A model generated the notes under the pieces. It saw nothing but the letters and a program-made list of their open reading frames with translations, did no database searches and was not told where the DNA came from. Position numbers and translations under genes: made by a program. A stretch of DNA of 64,000 bases from Eublepharis macularius (Eukaryota; Chordata; Lepidosauria; Squamata; Eublepharidae). The DNA lies in the NCBI RefSeq assembly GCF_028583425.1, contig NC_072793.1, forward strand, positions 61,757,028 to 61,821,027, read 5' to 3'. Positions 11,150 to 23,945 of this stretch are shown piece after piece (position 1 is the stretch's first letter; every line of letters begins with the position of its first letter).

Positions 11150-11603
11150 CATAGCTACCCAGCTGAAACTATCCTGCAGATATGCTGATCCCAGTCTGCT
11201 AGGGGCTTTATAGGTTAAAACCAAAACCTTGAATCTGATCTGGAACTCCACGGGGAGCCAGTAAAGCGGCCGTAAAACGGGAGTTATATACACCCTATAT
11301 ACACCACATCCATAAGGATGTGTGCAGCTGCATTCTGGAATCTGGAACCGCTGTAATTTCTGGACCAGGCCCAAGGGAAGCCCTGCCTAGAACGAGTTAT
11401 AGTAGTCCAGTCTGGAGGTTTCCGTTGCCTGGATCACTGTTGTTAGGTGTCTTAGGGGTTGAGATGTAGTGGACGAGCTGCCTGGCCTGCCGCAGATGAA
11501 AAAAATGCAGACCTTGCAACTGCTGTGATCTGGGCTACCATTGATAAGGAGGTATCCAAGATCACCCCCAGTCTCCTCGCCACTGGAACAGGTGCAAGCA
11601 GCG
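11150..11603 (-). mobile_element. antisense L2-like LINE fragment
   Basis: The - strand frame reads ITPVLRPLYWLPVEFQIRFK then LVLTYKAPSRLGSAYLQD (about 11160-11290). This is a typical L2/CR1-group C-terminal region (TPVLRSLHWLPV, YKALHGLGPAYL). It abuts a sense L2-like copy at about 11604. Confidence 0.75.
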
Positions 11604-12720
11604 CCCCATCAATGAGCCTTTGAGGTCTATCAAAACGGTCACTAACTCAGAGCACCTTCCCCTGACCACTTAAAGAGGCAATTATCTCCCCGCTACTTAA
11701 AAAAAAAATCCCTACACAAAAATGATGTGGCCAGTCCCACCCCCTCCATCTCTAATCTGCCCTTTCAGTTAAGAGCAGGGGTTATACTGGATCCAATGCT
11801 TCTGCTAGAAAGGCAAATTAAGGCAGCTACAAAGCTTTCCACAAACTCAGTCTAGCCATAAGATGATCCCCAACCTTGACCCCCTACAGCCAATCTAGCC
11901 ACCTGGATCCATGCCATGGTAACATCAAGATTTAACCATTGCAATGCACTGTATATAGGTCTCCCCTCTAAGTTAACTTGGAGACTCCAGTTGGTGCAAA
12001 ATGCTGCAGCTTGGCTTTATAAAGAGCTAGGAGAACTCTTGAGTATTACTCTCATTCTATAGTCACTCCATTGGCTACTTATCAGTAACAAAACCCAATT
12101 CAAGGTATTGCCTATCACCTACAGAGCAATTCATGGCTTCGGTCCATCATTCACAGAACCACCTCTTTCCCCATATTCCATCACTGCAGCTTTGCTCATC
12201 TGAACAGGGCCTTCTGGAGGTGCCACTTGGTACATGAGCAAAATCAACAGCTGTCCATATACATACATTCTCTGTGGTGGCCCCTGCTTTATGGTATGAT
12301 CTACTTGCAGAGGATAGGAAAGCTCCCACTTACCTGGACTTCTACAAACAATGCCAAACTGAATTATTTAAGAGGATTTTTTATACAGATAAGGGGACTG
12401 CATTGTAAGGAAGTGGTCTCAAGAGAGCCATCAGTAAAGGGGTAAGTAAAGGGACCAAAACTTTACTACAATTGTTGAAAATATTGAGGGACCATAGACT
12501 TTACTACTATTGCTATGATTATACTCAGTAGTTCCTATGTTGTTTAATATGTCAATCGTAGAATTGCTTATGCTGTTTCAACTTTTCTTCAGCTCCATAT
12601 TGGATTTCTGCTTATTTTTAAATATCTTTGATATTGACTGTACTGTGTAATCCACCTTGAGTCTCAGGGAGAAAGGTGGGCTATAAAAATGTAAATAAAT
12701 AAATTAGATAAATAAATAAA
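11604..12720 (+). mobile_element. L2-like LINE with a large internal deletion
   Basis: It aligns to the copy at 1085-4735. AGCCTTTGAGGTCTATCAAA corresponds to about 2956, and the 3' part runs to a TGTAATCCACCTTGAGTCTC tail with AAATAAATA at 12705-12720. At about 11771 the text jumps from the equivalent of about 3080 to about 3750, so roughly 0.7 kb including the YADD block is missing. The rest is fairly similar to the first copy, so both are probably from one subfamily. Confidence 0.82.
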
Positions 12721-12724
12721 ATTG

Positions 12725-14010
12725 TTGTTAATGTTTAAGTAATTATGAGTCTGGAGGCCAATAGGAGAAAATATACCCCACATGCAGGCCTGATCACACA
12801 ACATTCTTTCGTTTCTAGTTATAAACAGTTGTGGAGGGTTTGGTTCGCACGCTTCCAATGTAGTGTTCAAAGGGGAGCCTGCACATCTTGCTTGCAGCCA
12901 CATGTGAGTGCTTCCAAAACCCACCCACCCCCATTTAGGTGCTGTACAACCAGCATGCATGTAAGACACTATATGAGCAAAGTTTTCAACAGTCGAGGCT
13001 CCTAAATTGAAGTCTGAGGAGTTATTATTTTCACTGTTAATGCAGTATAACATGATTACCTGTCTAATTTCAAAATAAAATTTTCAGAGTGGTCTAGGCC
13101 ATTTGTTAAGCCATACATTTTTCATTATGTGAACAAATCCTGGTTTATTCCTGGTCATTCCCTTCTTCTTCCTCCTCCTTTCTTTGTGCACAGAGTTGTG
13201 AATGATGAATTCCTGATTTTGGACATCTTTGTCTAACTTCAGTTTGTTGAAATATCCAAATTTGGGTACTGTAACAACTGGAGGTTTGTTTCTTTGCCCA
13301 GTACTGGGGATTCTAGATGGGTTTAAAAGGAAGAATGTATTTGACGATACAAAGTAGAAGATGTTAACTTTGTTTTCAAAGATACATTCAATTGAACTGT
13401 AGGGAAATGAACTAAGAGGTAAATAGTGCTGTAGCATGTTCATTTGTGGCATCTACAGTTGATGAGGGTGATGATCATTTGTGAAATAGTTCCTTTTCTC
13501 TAGAACTTCTGGTCTAATGGCTTTTGAGCAGTACTCCACCTCTGGTAGACACAACAGCTCATATGGAAACTTCACAGGTTTCTGACACTATCACATTAGC
13601 CTGCCATTTAGATGGTACTGATCAGAAACACTCTCAAACTGCGTTAAAACAAATGAACAGAAGTGCTATATTATGATCATATTAATGTTCATCATGATTA
13701 GAATCTTTGTGATTCAATAAATTCCACAAGGCAAATGTGTTCCAGTTTTCCAAGAACTGTCATGCCTTTTGGCTCTTTACAGTTCAGTCACCCACAAGAC
13801 TTTTAGCTGTTTCCCTGTATCTGCTGGCAAGATGTGTAGGACATGAGTCACTGGAATGATGCATGAAAAAGGACAGGTAAAAGGGTCAAAGTCCTGGAGC
13901 CTGATTTGCCTCTTGTTTTCATGCCATGACGATGCACCTTCAGAGGTATGAATTAATGGAAGTTTGGCTTGCACTGGGGTAAAGAAGATGAGATTCAGAT
14001 CCAGGCCTTC
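12725..14010. other. intergenic, nothing recognised
   Basis: A few open frames up to 129 codons on the - strand have no recognisable domain. No splice-bounded exon or repeat end identified. Confidence 0.4.
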
Positions 14011-14014
14011 TGAG

Positions 14015-14240
14015 AGCCAGTGTGGCATAGTGGTTAGAGTGTCAGGTTGGATCTGGAAGATCTAGGTTCAAACCCCCACTCTGTCATGGGAACTCACTGT
14101 GTGTCCTTGGGCCGGATAGATTCTCTTAGCCTAACCTGGGTTGTTGTGGAGATAAACTGGAGAAGAAGGGAGTGATGTAAACTGCATTGGGTCCACATTG
14201 GAGAGAAAGGAAGGTATAAATGAAGTAAATACATAAATTT
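14015..14240 (+). mobile_element. tRNA-derived SINE (family B)
   Basis: The head GCCAGTGTGGCATAGTGGTT with AGGTTCAAACCCC gives A- and B-box-like promoter blocks. The body has ACTCACTGTGTGTCCTTGGG and TTGTTGTGGAGATAAA, and the tail has GTATAAATGAAGTAAATACA. The family recurs several times in the window (28936, 38021, 38391, 41157, 54470, 54715). Confidence 0.85.
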
Positions 14241-14241
14241 T

Positions 14242-15240
14242 TAGAATAATATCATTTGATGGGAATGCATGGTTAAAGGCTTCACCCCTGCTAGGATTCT
14301 GACTGCTGTAATTGCTCCCAAGCATCACTTCTGTCCAGCGTAAACTACTTGGGTCAGGGTGATTCCAAGGTAACATTCTTTGCTGAACCGTTTGTCAACT
14401 GTACTTTTTATTTCAACCATATGAGGAACTGGAAGACCTTTAACTGCCTTTGAAATGAAACTACAATTATCTGTTCCCAGGTACAGAATACTTGGTCTGT
14501 AGTCTACAACTTCCCCTTTTCTTAACTACTATTCAAAGTCTGTGGTTTGCTCAAGACGGTACATTTTATTGAATTTTGCAAGCAGGTGTCAATTGACAGA
14601 TTAGCACAAGTAATCTAGAACTCCATGACTGCGCTCACCATAAGAGGAATTTGCTACTGTATACTTGCTCAGTCCCTTGGGTATAGCTTCAGCTCTGGAG
14701 ATCTAACACTTGTTATCTCTGCCACACTGTGGGAGGAGGTGGATGTTGGTGCGCCTGAGCTGGAGAAAATCGGAAGTGACATCAAATATTTCTTATCTAC
14801 AGAAAACTTCTGTTATGTCTTTTTCATTTTGTACATGATAAAATAATCTGAGAAGCATGCACGTCATATGCTGTTCACATGCTATATCGACATCCATCTC
14901 ATTAGTGTCCAGATGAGGGACGGTAACATTTCTCTGCAGCTGGAGGGAAAGAATAGCTTCTGTTGTTCACCACCCTTATTCTTGTAATTTCCCAAATTAA
15001 AAAACATTAAAGTTATTTTAAAATACTGCAGTGGGAAGACAATATATTGCTGGCTTCACACATATGATCAACTTCCTTTACACATTACTGGGTTGTATGG
15101 CAGAAACCATGTCACAGAGGCTCATACCATTCTGATGGTAATTTATACAATGCGTCTCCAATTCTGGTTCTTATGGAACAAAGTAATCTTCCAATTAGCA
15201 GGTAACCAAGAGCACCTTACACCAGTCTGCAATGACTGTA
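14242..15240. other. intergenic, nothing recognised
   Basis: No feature recognised. Confidence 0.4.
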
Positions 15241-15244
15241 TCAC

Positions 15245-15320
15245 TTATAGAATTGCTAACGACCTGAAGAAAAAAATATCCTGCCCCTTTAACAAATACT
15301 TAATGGAATTTATTTACCAG
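15245..15320 (+). repeat. left end of a GTTGCCAACAACCTGGAG TIR element
   Basis: GAATTGCTAACGACCTGAAG followed by TCCTGCCCCTTTAAC and ACTTAATGGAA matches the left half of the element at 17998-18146. The right end was not found. Confidence 0.45.
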
Positions 15321-15321
15321 G

Positions 15322-16485
15322 TTATATTATTTCCAAATCTACGCTGGCAAAGAAATGCATTTTTGTTTTGAAATGGCAGTATTCCACTTTCTGTACTCTA
15401 ATTAATAGTGTTCATAAATCACACATTCCAGACTAAAACGTATTCTTAGTATCACTTGTGAAACTACCCTCTCTGAAGGTAGCAGGACAATTTCAGATTT
15501 CCTGTGTGTGGAAAACATGGAGGAACAAACCCTTCCTTTCCTGCTCTATCTGCTTTAAAAGGAAGACCATCTACCTTCTATCAAGTTTTACTTTGAAACA
15601 CAGATGCAGTGTAATGCAAATTCTGACACACGTTACATGCTCAGCCATAACAAAACTGCTGAAAATGTTAATTCCTGTCATAAAAGATGCAGTAGATTAA
15701 ATATTTTAAATAAAAATTAGTAGAACTCTTCACCTCATAATTGTAAAAACAATTGTGTAACCAGAGAAGCTGCTGAGGCAATTTATAGGCTCTTCCATTA
15801 TAGTTGATTCAGAATGGGCTGTGTCTGTTGAATTGGGATATCAGTGATTAATTATGTCAGGATGTTGACAGTTGCTCCAATCATTTGATAGTTTCACCAA
15901 CCAAACAAATTGCTAAATTGCTCATTCTGACCATTTGAAAATGCTATAGAAAACAATAAAACTTGAATGTCATTAATAATTTTTTAATATTTTGAATTTT
16001 GTGATGGTTATTCAAGATTGCATTTAGATTATCTGAGAATTTAATTTACCTGTTTCATTTGTTTAATGTGAAGGCTTAGTGATGTTCAGTTTCAAGAATA
16101 GCCAAGTTCCTTTAGTCAGTAGTACCAATGCCGCCTCCCCGCAACTGGCCAGAATATGATTACTTTTGCCAAGATAGACTGGAAGAGTCCAGATAATTAT
16201 ACATCCTCTCCAGATAATTATACATCCTGAATATAAAGACTTTTTCAAATAAATTTTGGAAATTTGGAAGGAAGTTATTATTATTCACAAGTCATAAAAA
16301 ACTGTTCCATTAAAATTTTAATAGACAGTTTTAGCACAGAGAACATAAATCTACAACTAGCATGAATGAGGATAGCATTTAGGAAGAAAAAGCTTGTTGG
16401 GAGATGTGTAGGCAGCCAGGACAGAGGAAGTTACAGCAGTGTATAAAGGTGCAAGAAATCTCAAAAACTGCCCTGGAGGCAATTA
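15322..16485. other. intergenic, nothing recognised
   Basis: AT-rich. A 16-bp direct repeat CCAGATAATTATACATCC occurs twice at about 16192-16228, otherwise nothing stands out. Confidence 0.4.
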
Positions 16486-16499
16486 GTGATTATATTTCT

Positions 16500-16690
16500 G
16501 GTTCTGAGATAAACACATTTTGTTCTATTTTACCTCTGATGGAAAGCTCTTTATAGTACTTTACAATGTGATCTCTTTTAAATGGAATTGATGTAACCAG
16601 TTGAAAGGGACATGTTTCCCTTATCCCTTCCATTAAGCTTCTGTTAAAGGGTAGATTTCTTTTCTCTAGGTTGTTGGCAACCCTTCTTGA
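16500..16690 (-). mobile_element. TIR element of the GTTGCCAACAACCTGGAG family, antisense
   Basis: On the - strand it starts GGGTTGCCAACAACCTAGAG, then TACCCTTTAACAGAAGCTTA. This matches the beginning of the element at 17998-18146. The far end is only approximate. Confidence 0.5.
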
Positions 16691-16794
16691 AAGTGACGTA
16701 GCCATTGCAGACGGCTGTAATGCGCTTTTGGAGGCCTACTAATGAGCAGATTGCCTTGTTCTGTAAGAATACACATGAAGTCTCTTTAAACTGA

Positions 16795-16976
16795 GTCAGG
16801 TCATTGGTCTAGCCAAGTCAAGTGTCTACTCTGACTGGCATTGGTTTTCCAGGATCTCAGACAGGGGCCCTTCGTATCACTTGCTAGTTAATCCTTTTTC
16901 CTGGAGATGTTAGGAATCGAACCCAAGACCTTCTGCATACAAAGCAGATGCTCTACCATTGAGCCACATTGCCTCT
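16795..16976 (-). mobile_element. tRNA-derived SINE (family C)
   Basis: On the - strand the head reads GGCTCAATGGTAGAGCATC (A box) with GGGTTCGATTCC (B box), as in a tRNA gene. A body then contains CCAGTCAGAGTAGACA and TAGACCAATGACCTGACTCA. The tRNA-like part alone could be mistaken for a tRNA gene, but it lacks a closed acceptor stem and continues into the SINE body. Confidence 0.82.
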
Positions 16977-16995
16977 CCTCCTATGCCCATATTAG

Positions 16996-17440
16996 GATCT
17001 GATTGGACAATATATTAAACGTGAGCTGAGTTGGGGGGAAGCCATAACATAACTTGCATTTAACATGTGACCTAAGGCCTATCTTTAAAATGGGGGAGCC
17101 ATAACAGCTCCTGAGTGTGCACGGAGGCAGAAGAAGCATCATAATTCCCTCCCTTCTTCCCCACATGCTTTCACTGGCATTTGACTTACTTCTGGCTCCT
17201 TGGGTTCCATGAGGCACATGAAACTGGCCATAAAACAACTGGCCCTCCCCACACAGCCCTTCTTATGCTAGTAAAAGCGTGCAATGTGGAACGGAGGGAA
17301 TGATGATGCTCCTCTTACCTCCACACATGCTTAGTAGCCAATTTGCCCCCCCTCCTCATTTTAAAGGTGATCAATGCGACTCAAGTAAAACAAGAGTTGG
17401 ATTGTGATTTCCCCCCATAACATATCATCTAATCACACCT
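16996..17440. repeat. long imperfect foldback element, about 445 bp
   Basis: Left arm about 16996-17160 and right arm about 17290-17440 are imperfect inverted copies. Matching blocks are CTTTAAAATGGGGGAG against CTCCTCATTTTAAAGG and GCATCATAATTCCCTCC against GGAGGGAATGATGATGC. The outer blocks around GGGGGGAA-CATAAC also match. A loop of about 130 bp separates them. This is a MITE-like or foldback DNA element. No target duplication could be fixed. Confidence 0.55.
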
Positions 17441-17441
17441 T

Positions 17442-17988
17442 TATAGGTTTCTTCAGGACCACAGCAGGGTGTGAAGGTGAAATAGAGTCAAAAGCCGTAG
17501 CTGAATAATCTTTCTCTGAATACACACTCATGATTGATTGGTAAAGTGTAACAACTGTGAGAGAACTGCCAAACTGGTTTAAACTAGTTTACAAAGGGTC
17601 GAAGATACTTGATCCCTGGGGCAGTTTTGTAAAACATGGTGTAATAGGTCAACTTCCTGGACAACAAAGGAATTTGTGTCTACAATGACTGGAGGAAAGT
17701 TAGATTTCCAAACTCTCTCTGTTTTGAAGCCTTGTTATTTCTGTGTTGCCATTTCAGAACTAAAACTGGATGAAAATGTATCTATATTACAAAAGAACCC
17801 ATTTCCGACATTCCTCCTACCATACTTAGACTGTGCTGTTACACTCAACCTATTCCACCTTTAGTATACCACCCTGAAACCACTTATGGTCAAGCTTAGA
17901 GAAATCCTGATGTACAATACATAAGAGAGCTCAAGGTATATGGAGCTTTTTAGGTCAGAAGAAATACCTTGAATTGTGCTTGGAAAGT
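17442..17988. other. intergenic, nothing recognised
   Basis: No coding or repeat signature recognised. Confidence 0.4.
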
Positions 17989-17997
17989 AAGGTTGTC

Positions 17998-18146
17998 AAA
18001 AACCTGGAGAAAAAAATGTCTTGCTCCTTTCACAGAGGCTTAATGTGTGGAAATGAGCAGTTGAAGATTTTTATGGCAGAGATAAATAACATCTCCTTGT
18101 AAATAACAACCTATTAAGCTTTTTCTCCAGGTTGTTGGCAACTGTA
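17998..18146. mobile_element. short TIR element (MITE), 149 bp
   Basis: Begins TAAGGTTGTCAAAAACCTGG and ends CCAGGTTGTTGGCAACTGTA, giving inverted termini of about 20 bp. Flanking octamers TTGGAAAG and TGTGAAAA agree at 5 of 8, so a hAT-like 8-bp duplication is possible but weak. It shares TIR sequence with 15245-15320 and 16500-16690. Confidence 0.65.
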
Positions 18147-18154
18147 TGTGAAAA

Positions 18155-20470
18155 TGGACTTAGACTACAGTACAGTGAATTCTTTACGTACTAAAGTTTA
18201 AATCAATCAGATTAGAAGTCTAATATATTAAAATTCTATGGCTGTTGTTTTCTTTCACCCAGTATTGTGTAAAAAAATCAGTTAAAATATGCTGAAGTGT
18301 ATGTTGTTTCTGAGTGAAAATGAGCAATATTAGCCTGTCATACTTTGTAAACATAATTGTAGCAATTTTTGTGGGGAGGTGTGTAATATATGAAATGCTC
18401 ATTTCTAAGGAATTCCTCAGGTATCTGTATTGAAGATGGTTTTAAAATTTTTCTTGTAAGCCATTTGCCTATAATAATGTTTAAACCAAAGGCTCAGATG
18501 AACCCTCTAACTGTTCTTCATCTGCGATTTTATTTCTAATATTACATTATTAATTAAATTAAGTAATAGGAAAAATAATAAAATAATAAAATAAATAATA
18601 GGAAAACAAAGGGAAATGTTTAAACACTTCTCAGAGGTAGGAATAAATACAATTTTACACTGCAGTACACAGTACACTGATATAGACATCAGAGGATTGA
18701 AGAAAGATTAAAGGTTCTTATCACAGAGAAGTTTATTAATGTAAACAGGTCTTCATCAGGCTTGTGAGCTAACCTGGTCAAGTTTGTTACAATATGATTT
18801 TGAAGCAATCAAAGTTTCTTTCTATAACTAAAACCAACCTGATGTTATTCATTCACAAAAACAACTCACCCTCCTGGAAACATAACCAGGATCCCTAGAA
18901 TAATAGCACATGTTGGATGTGGATGTAAGTTAGTATGCTGATCACATTTTTAGTCTGTTCAATCTTCACCTGAGAGAGCATCCAGTCCCCTGAACAGAGT
19001 GACTCATTTGAGAGGGAATCCACGCCCATCAGGATTACTGACTCACAGAATCCAGCTGTTTGCAAAGCTGCGTATGTCTGACTCTTCTTTTTCCTTCATT
19101 GATTTCTTAGAAATCTTTCCTAAAATGTAATTAGTGTGAAATGCAATGACACTCCCTGTAGAACAAAATGTCATATGCAAGCCAGCACCCCCTGAAAAGC
19201 AGCGTGACCACTTTAACATGACATTCCCCATACATACTCTCAGCTGGATTGTCACTTTATATTCTGGTTCTTCTACAGTGCCTTTAATAGCTACCTGATA
19301 CAAAGAAATTAAACAATGATTTTCAGAGCATGGAGATGGAATGTTGGACAAGCTTTGCTGCTGAGAACTGTTGCATATATGCTCCAATTGTTCCTGTCTG
19401 CCAGAACAGTGTCTATTTTCTGATCTGTCCCTGGTAGAAGGGTACAATTGGAAAAATACTACTTTGTCTTGTATGAGTTTGAGGAGAGGTTGGGGGATGC
19501 CTTTAAAAATATTTCTGTTGAGTACTAGAATTCTCTAGGGTCCCCCTCTCCTCTCCCCTAGTGTCTACAGAAAAATCATGGAGAGCAGGGCAGGTGGACC
19601 TTGACTCTCTAGCAGATGTGCACAATGCACATTCATACTTGTGCATGGGCACACAATGCCAGTGTATGGCTTCTCTGCTAAACCACTCTGCTGCCTATTG
19701 TGCTTTTAAGTTGTTCTTAAGAGTTAGAATTACAACATTTTGAGTTGAAGGCTTCTAAATATTAGTGGGAAATAGTTATAGTCACACAAACCTCAGAGAC
19801 CCTCATTGTTTTACGGAAGTTAACCTAATTGTTCCTCAGTACTGGTCTAGTAAAAGTCACACAGATTTAGGTAAATTGCTTTGCTTATTTCTTCATTGGT
19901 AATAATAACACAAAAAAGGAAACCCTTACTGGGAGTAAGGCAACAGTCTGAACAATATCTTACAAAGTATCAAGTTTATCACATGAAAGGTTATCAAAAC
20001 TATCCAATCAAAGTGCCAAAGTGCTAGACCATATGAACACAATTTCTCATGGCAAACTCAGTACATTCATCATTACACATCATTAGTGAACAAACGACGC
20101 AAGAACCCCCTGGGAATATACTTTACAAAACCAAGGGAATTAAGGCATCCAACAGGTAAGTCCTTCGAAAGATCTGTCTTTGGACATTCTTATACGAAGT
20201 AAGTCTCTTTTTCCTTTTCATAGGTGTTCCAGTGGACGCAGATGAACAATTCCAAGCCCAAACTGGGGCCGGCTATCTGATCACACAGATTTCGTCCAGA
20301 ATGGACTTCTTCAGGGGCAAGGATTCAGTCCACAGTACCAGTTACCAATTCATCATTAACTCATTCTCTTAACCCGGAAAGTGGTGCTCGGATGCTCATT
20401 CACGTGCACTCAAGGTTACTTAAAATTGGGGAGTATACTATCACTTCCCAATCAAAACCTGGAGGCAGAT
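18155..20470. other. intergenic, nothing recognised
   Basis: The longest open frame (134 codons on the - strand, 19043-19447) has no recognised domain and no splice context. No repeat ends identified. Confidence 0.4.
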
Positions 20471-20474
20471 CTTG

Positions 20475-21905
20475 AGATGGAATTATTAAGCACATCAAGG
20501 GACAAAATATATTGAGGGGACATCAGCATGGTTTCTGCAAAGGAAAGTCCTGCCTCAGAGTTCTTTAAAGAAGTTAACAAGCATATGGATATGGGTGGTC
20601 CATTAGAGATCATATACGTAGATTACAAAAGGCTTTGGACAAGGTACATCTCCAAAGACTCCTAGGTAAACTTAGCAGTCATGGGATAAGGAAATGGGTC
20701 TTATTATAGATTAAAAGTTGGTTAAATGGCAGGAATGAGACAGTAGGAATAAATGGACAGTACCCACAATGGTAGGATGAAAGCATAAGGGTCCAACAAT
20801 CAGTATGAGACTAGTGCTTTTTAGTGTGTTCGTAAGTGCTTTGGAATTAGGGTTGAGCAGTGTAGCCAAGTTTGCTGATGATACCAAATTATTCAGGATG
20901 GTGAAAAACAAGGCAGATAGTGAAGAGCTACAGGAGGATCTCTCTAAACTGGGTGAATGGGCACCAACATGGCAAATGAAGTTCAATGGGAGTAACTGTG
21001 ATGCATATTAGAACGGCAAGTCCTAATGTTAAATATATGCTGATGAGGTTTGAACTGGTTGAGACTGAGACTGAATGAGATCTTGGGGTTGTAGTGCAAA
21101 GCTCGATGAAAAATGTCAACTCAGTCTGTGGCAACAGTGAAAAAAGGCAAAGACTACGAATTACTAGGAAAAGGATTGAAAATAAAATGGCCAACAGTGT
21201 AATGCCCTTGTATAAAGTTATAGTGGGGCCTCATTTGGAATACTGTGTGCAGTTCTGCTTGCTGTTATCACAAAAAGGATATTGCAGAGCTGGAAAAAAT
21301 ACAAAGGAGGGCAACCAAGATTATTAGAGAGTTGGAGCACTTTTTCTATAAGGAAAGGCTGGTGAGTCTGAGAAATTATGCATGGGCTGGAAAAAGTGGA
21401 TAGAGGGAGCTTTTTCTTCCTCTCACATAATACTAGAACTTGAGGGCACTCGATGGAATTGTTGGGAAATATGTTCAGGACATACAAAAGCAAATACTTC
21501 TTTGCTTAACAAATAATTAAACTGTGGAATTCACCATCAGTTGAGGTAGTGATGGCTGCAAGCATAGTTTGTTTTAAAAGGAGGCTAGACAGATTCTTAG
21601 AGGAGAGATCCATCAATGGCTACTGGCCATGGTGACTGAAAGGAGCCCCCATATACAGAAGGAGCAAACTTCTGATTATTAGTGTTGGGAGGCAGTAGGG
21701 GAGGCCCTTGGCTTCTATGCCCTGTTTGTTTGGCCCTCCAGGACAACTGGTTGGCCACTGTGTTAAACAGTATGCTGGATTAGAAACATGGAGCTGGAAG
21801 GTACCCCAAGAGTCATCTAGTCCAGCTCCCTGCACAATGCAAGAAATTCACCGCTAGATAGACAGCTGGTCTGATCCAGGAAGCTTTTCTGATGTTATGT
21901 TGTAA
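20475..21905 (+). mobile_element. CR1-type LINE, 5'-truncated
   Basis: Broken frames give the RT catalytic block KFADDTKLFRMV (about 20865-20905) and the downstream VGPHLEYCVQF motif (about 21220-21255). These are typical of amniote CR1. The 3' part contains ATCCATCAATGGCTACTGGCCATGG-type text and ends near GGTCTGATCCAGGAAGC. A second CR1-like 3' end is inserted at about 21783-21853. Frames have many breaks, so the copy is old. Confidence 0.85.
21783..21853 (+). mobile_element. short CR1-like 3' end nested in the CR1
   Basis: AACATGGAGCTGGAAGGTAC and AGTCATCTAGTCCAGCTCCC resemble the common CR1 3' block (agagttggaaggg, catctagtccaa). They interrupt the host text between CTGGATTA and CTGGTCTGATCC. 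Confidence 0.6.
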
Positions 21906-23525
21906 TATTGGTACAAGCAGGGAGTTTTACAACAAAGGAGCTTTCTGCAAATTGCGAGTTTGAGCTCTAAAATGTGGAATTCTTTGAACAAGAAGGTATC
22001 TATACGTAGCTCATAAATCAAAACAAGTTCCTTGAAAGTACAATGTCCCCCAGAGTGGAGAAGATAGTAATTGAACCTTAGTCATGCATATTGTCCTGTG
22101 ACCTTTCAGAGTCTTTCTCACATGAGGCATAAGTTCAGAATTCAGATATAGTCACCAATAACCTATTTAAATTTAGAAAGTGATCAGGAACATGGAATGC
22201 ACAAGGAAGCAGAAATTTCACATTACTAATTCAGATTCTGAAATTCAGCAATTCAATGTCTTTGGCTGACTCATCTCAATTTCCTGTCTCATCGTCTCCG
22301 TCTGTAAAATGGCATCTTCCAAATAACATTGTGAGGGTCACTTGATAATATACTTTGAACAGACTCCATTGTGTTAATTAAGATTACTACCCATACTTTT
22401 AAAAATTACTTATAAGTACAATAGATAGTTGATTTCAGCTTCAGTCACCAACATCAGCTAGCTCACACAACACACTGATTGTCCTCATTTAAACTCCTGC
22501 TTTGAGTGCTCATTCTGGCACACTCTGTAATGATCTAAGGAACTGCACCCTGCTGGCATGCCGTCAGATTCCTGTTTCTTATCTCATATGTTCTAGAAGA
22601 TTCATGTTATTAAACAATGTAATGACGAGGGTCTTATCTTACAGCATTAACTTTTTAATGCTTTGGCACAGTACAATGTGAGCCAGATCTGTCTTCCAGC
22701 AACACTTTTTAATGAGTTCATCTGTTTTCTGGAGAATGTGTACTTTCACATATCATGTGCTCCCCAGATTACTTAATGTGGGGGATTAATTACATGTGAA
22801 GAGATTATTTATTTCTTAACTATGTCTGCTTAATTAGCACAGGATACAGTCCAGTCAACTTAAAAATACATTTATTTTTACGGAAGATATCTAAGAATGT
22901 GTTTAGCTTTCCCATAGAAATCAATGGGATTTAACGTTTTCTTCCTTTCTCAGTCCAGGGTGTTTTACAAAGTTAAAACGTTAGGAATGAGGACTGCCTG
23001 ATATAATTTCATTGATTCTAATGGGGAAAGCCTGATATTGTTAGTTGTATCAAGGTATAAATATTAAAGCAACTGTCAATCTAATGACTTTATGAAGTAT
23101 TTTTGGATAATAATGATACATAAAATTTAAATTTTTACATCTTTTTTATTTAAGAGCAGTTCAAAAAATAAAAAAACCTTACCAAACAAACTTACTCTGC
23201 AATTCATGCTCTTGTAGCCTGTGAATTTGTGATATGACGGCACAATTGATGAGGCCAAGAGTCTTTTGTCATACAATAGTTGAGATCTTCAGTTTGTATG
23301 AGAAGGTATGATATGAGTTACTGTAGCTTTAACAGGAATAGAAATATTTGTGAACCTTCTGAAAGTTGGTATGTGTGACAGTTGACAGATCTGGAAGTCT
23401 GATAAGCCATGTTGTGCTTCAGCAGTACAGTTGTCGCTTTGGTACTAAGATGCAAGATAACATTACAGAAGAAACAGAAAAAAAACAAACTCAAACACCT
23501 CTAGAAGTGTGTAGATTGCAAGATG
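21906..23525. other. intergenic, nothing recognised
   Basis: No exon or named repeat. AT-rich. Confidence 0.4.
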
Positions 23526-23526
23526 G

Positions 23527-23636
<110 letters not shown>

Positions 23637-23799
23637 TACTAATTTTAAATTTTGAATCCTACAGAGGGGAGGGAAGCTGGCAGGGAAGTTGTATTCTGCC
23701 ATCAGAAATACTTCCATTGGTGGAAATTTCCAGTGGATCCAAGCCTTGGTTTACATAGTTAACAATGAATATTATGCTTAATGAAGGATTGGCTTTCTG

Positions 23800-23945
23800 C
23801 CATGTGTTTTTAAGTATTTAAGGAGTTTTATTGGTTTTAAAGGTATTTGTATTTTATATTAGTGTATTAATTGTAATCCGCCCTGAGCCTGCTGATGTGG
23901 GGAGGGCGGAATATAAATAGAATTAAATAAATAAATAAATAAATA
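23800..23945 (+). mobile_element. LINE/SINE 3' tail
   Basis: Contains TTAATTGTAATCCGCCCTGA, then GGGGAGGGCGGAATATAAAT and a tail of AAATA units. This is a retroposon 3' end of the L2-like type found elsewhere in the window. No coding part is left. Confidence 0.7.

Noticed and set aside
13084-13452. 122-codon open frame on the - strand as a conserved exon
   Set aside because: Peptide is not recognised, lacks acceptor and donor context, and includes a low-complexity Arg/Lys run.
16905-16976. tRNA gene on the - strand
   Set aside because: A and B boxes are present but it continues into a SINE body and lacks a proper acceptor stem.
19043-19447. 134-codon open frame on the - strand
   Set aside because: No known domain, no splice or promoter context, in plain intergenic DNA.
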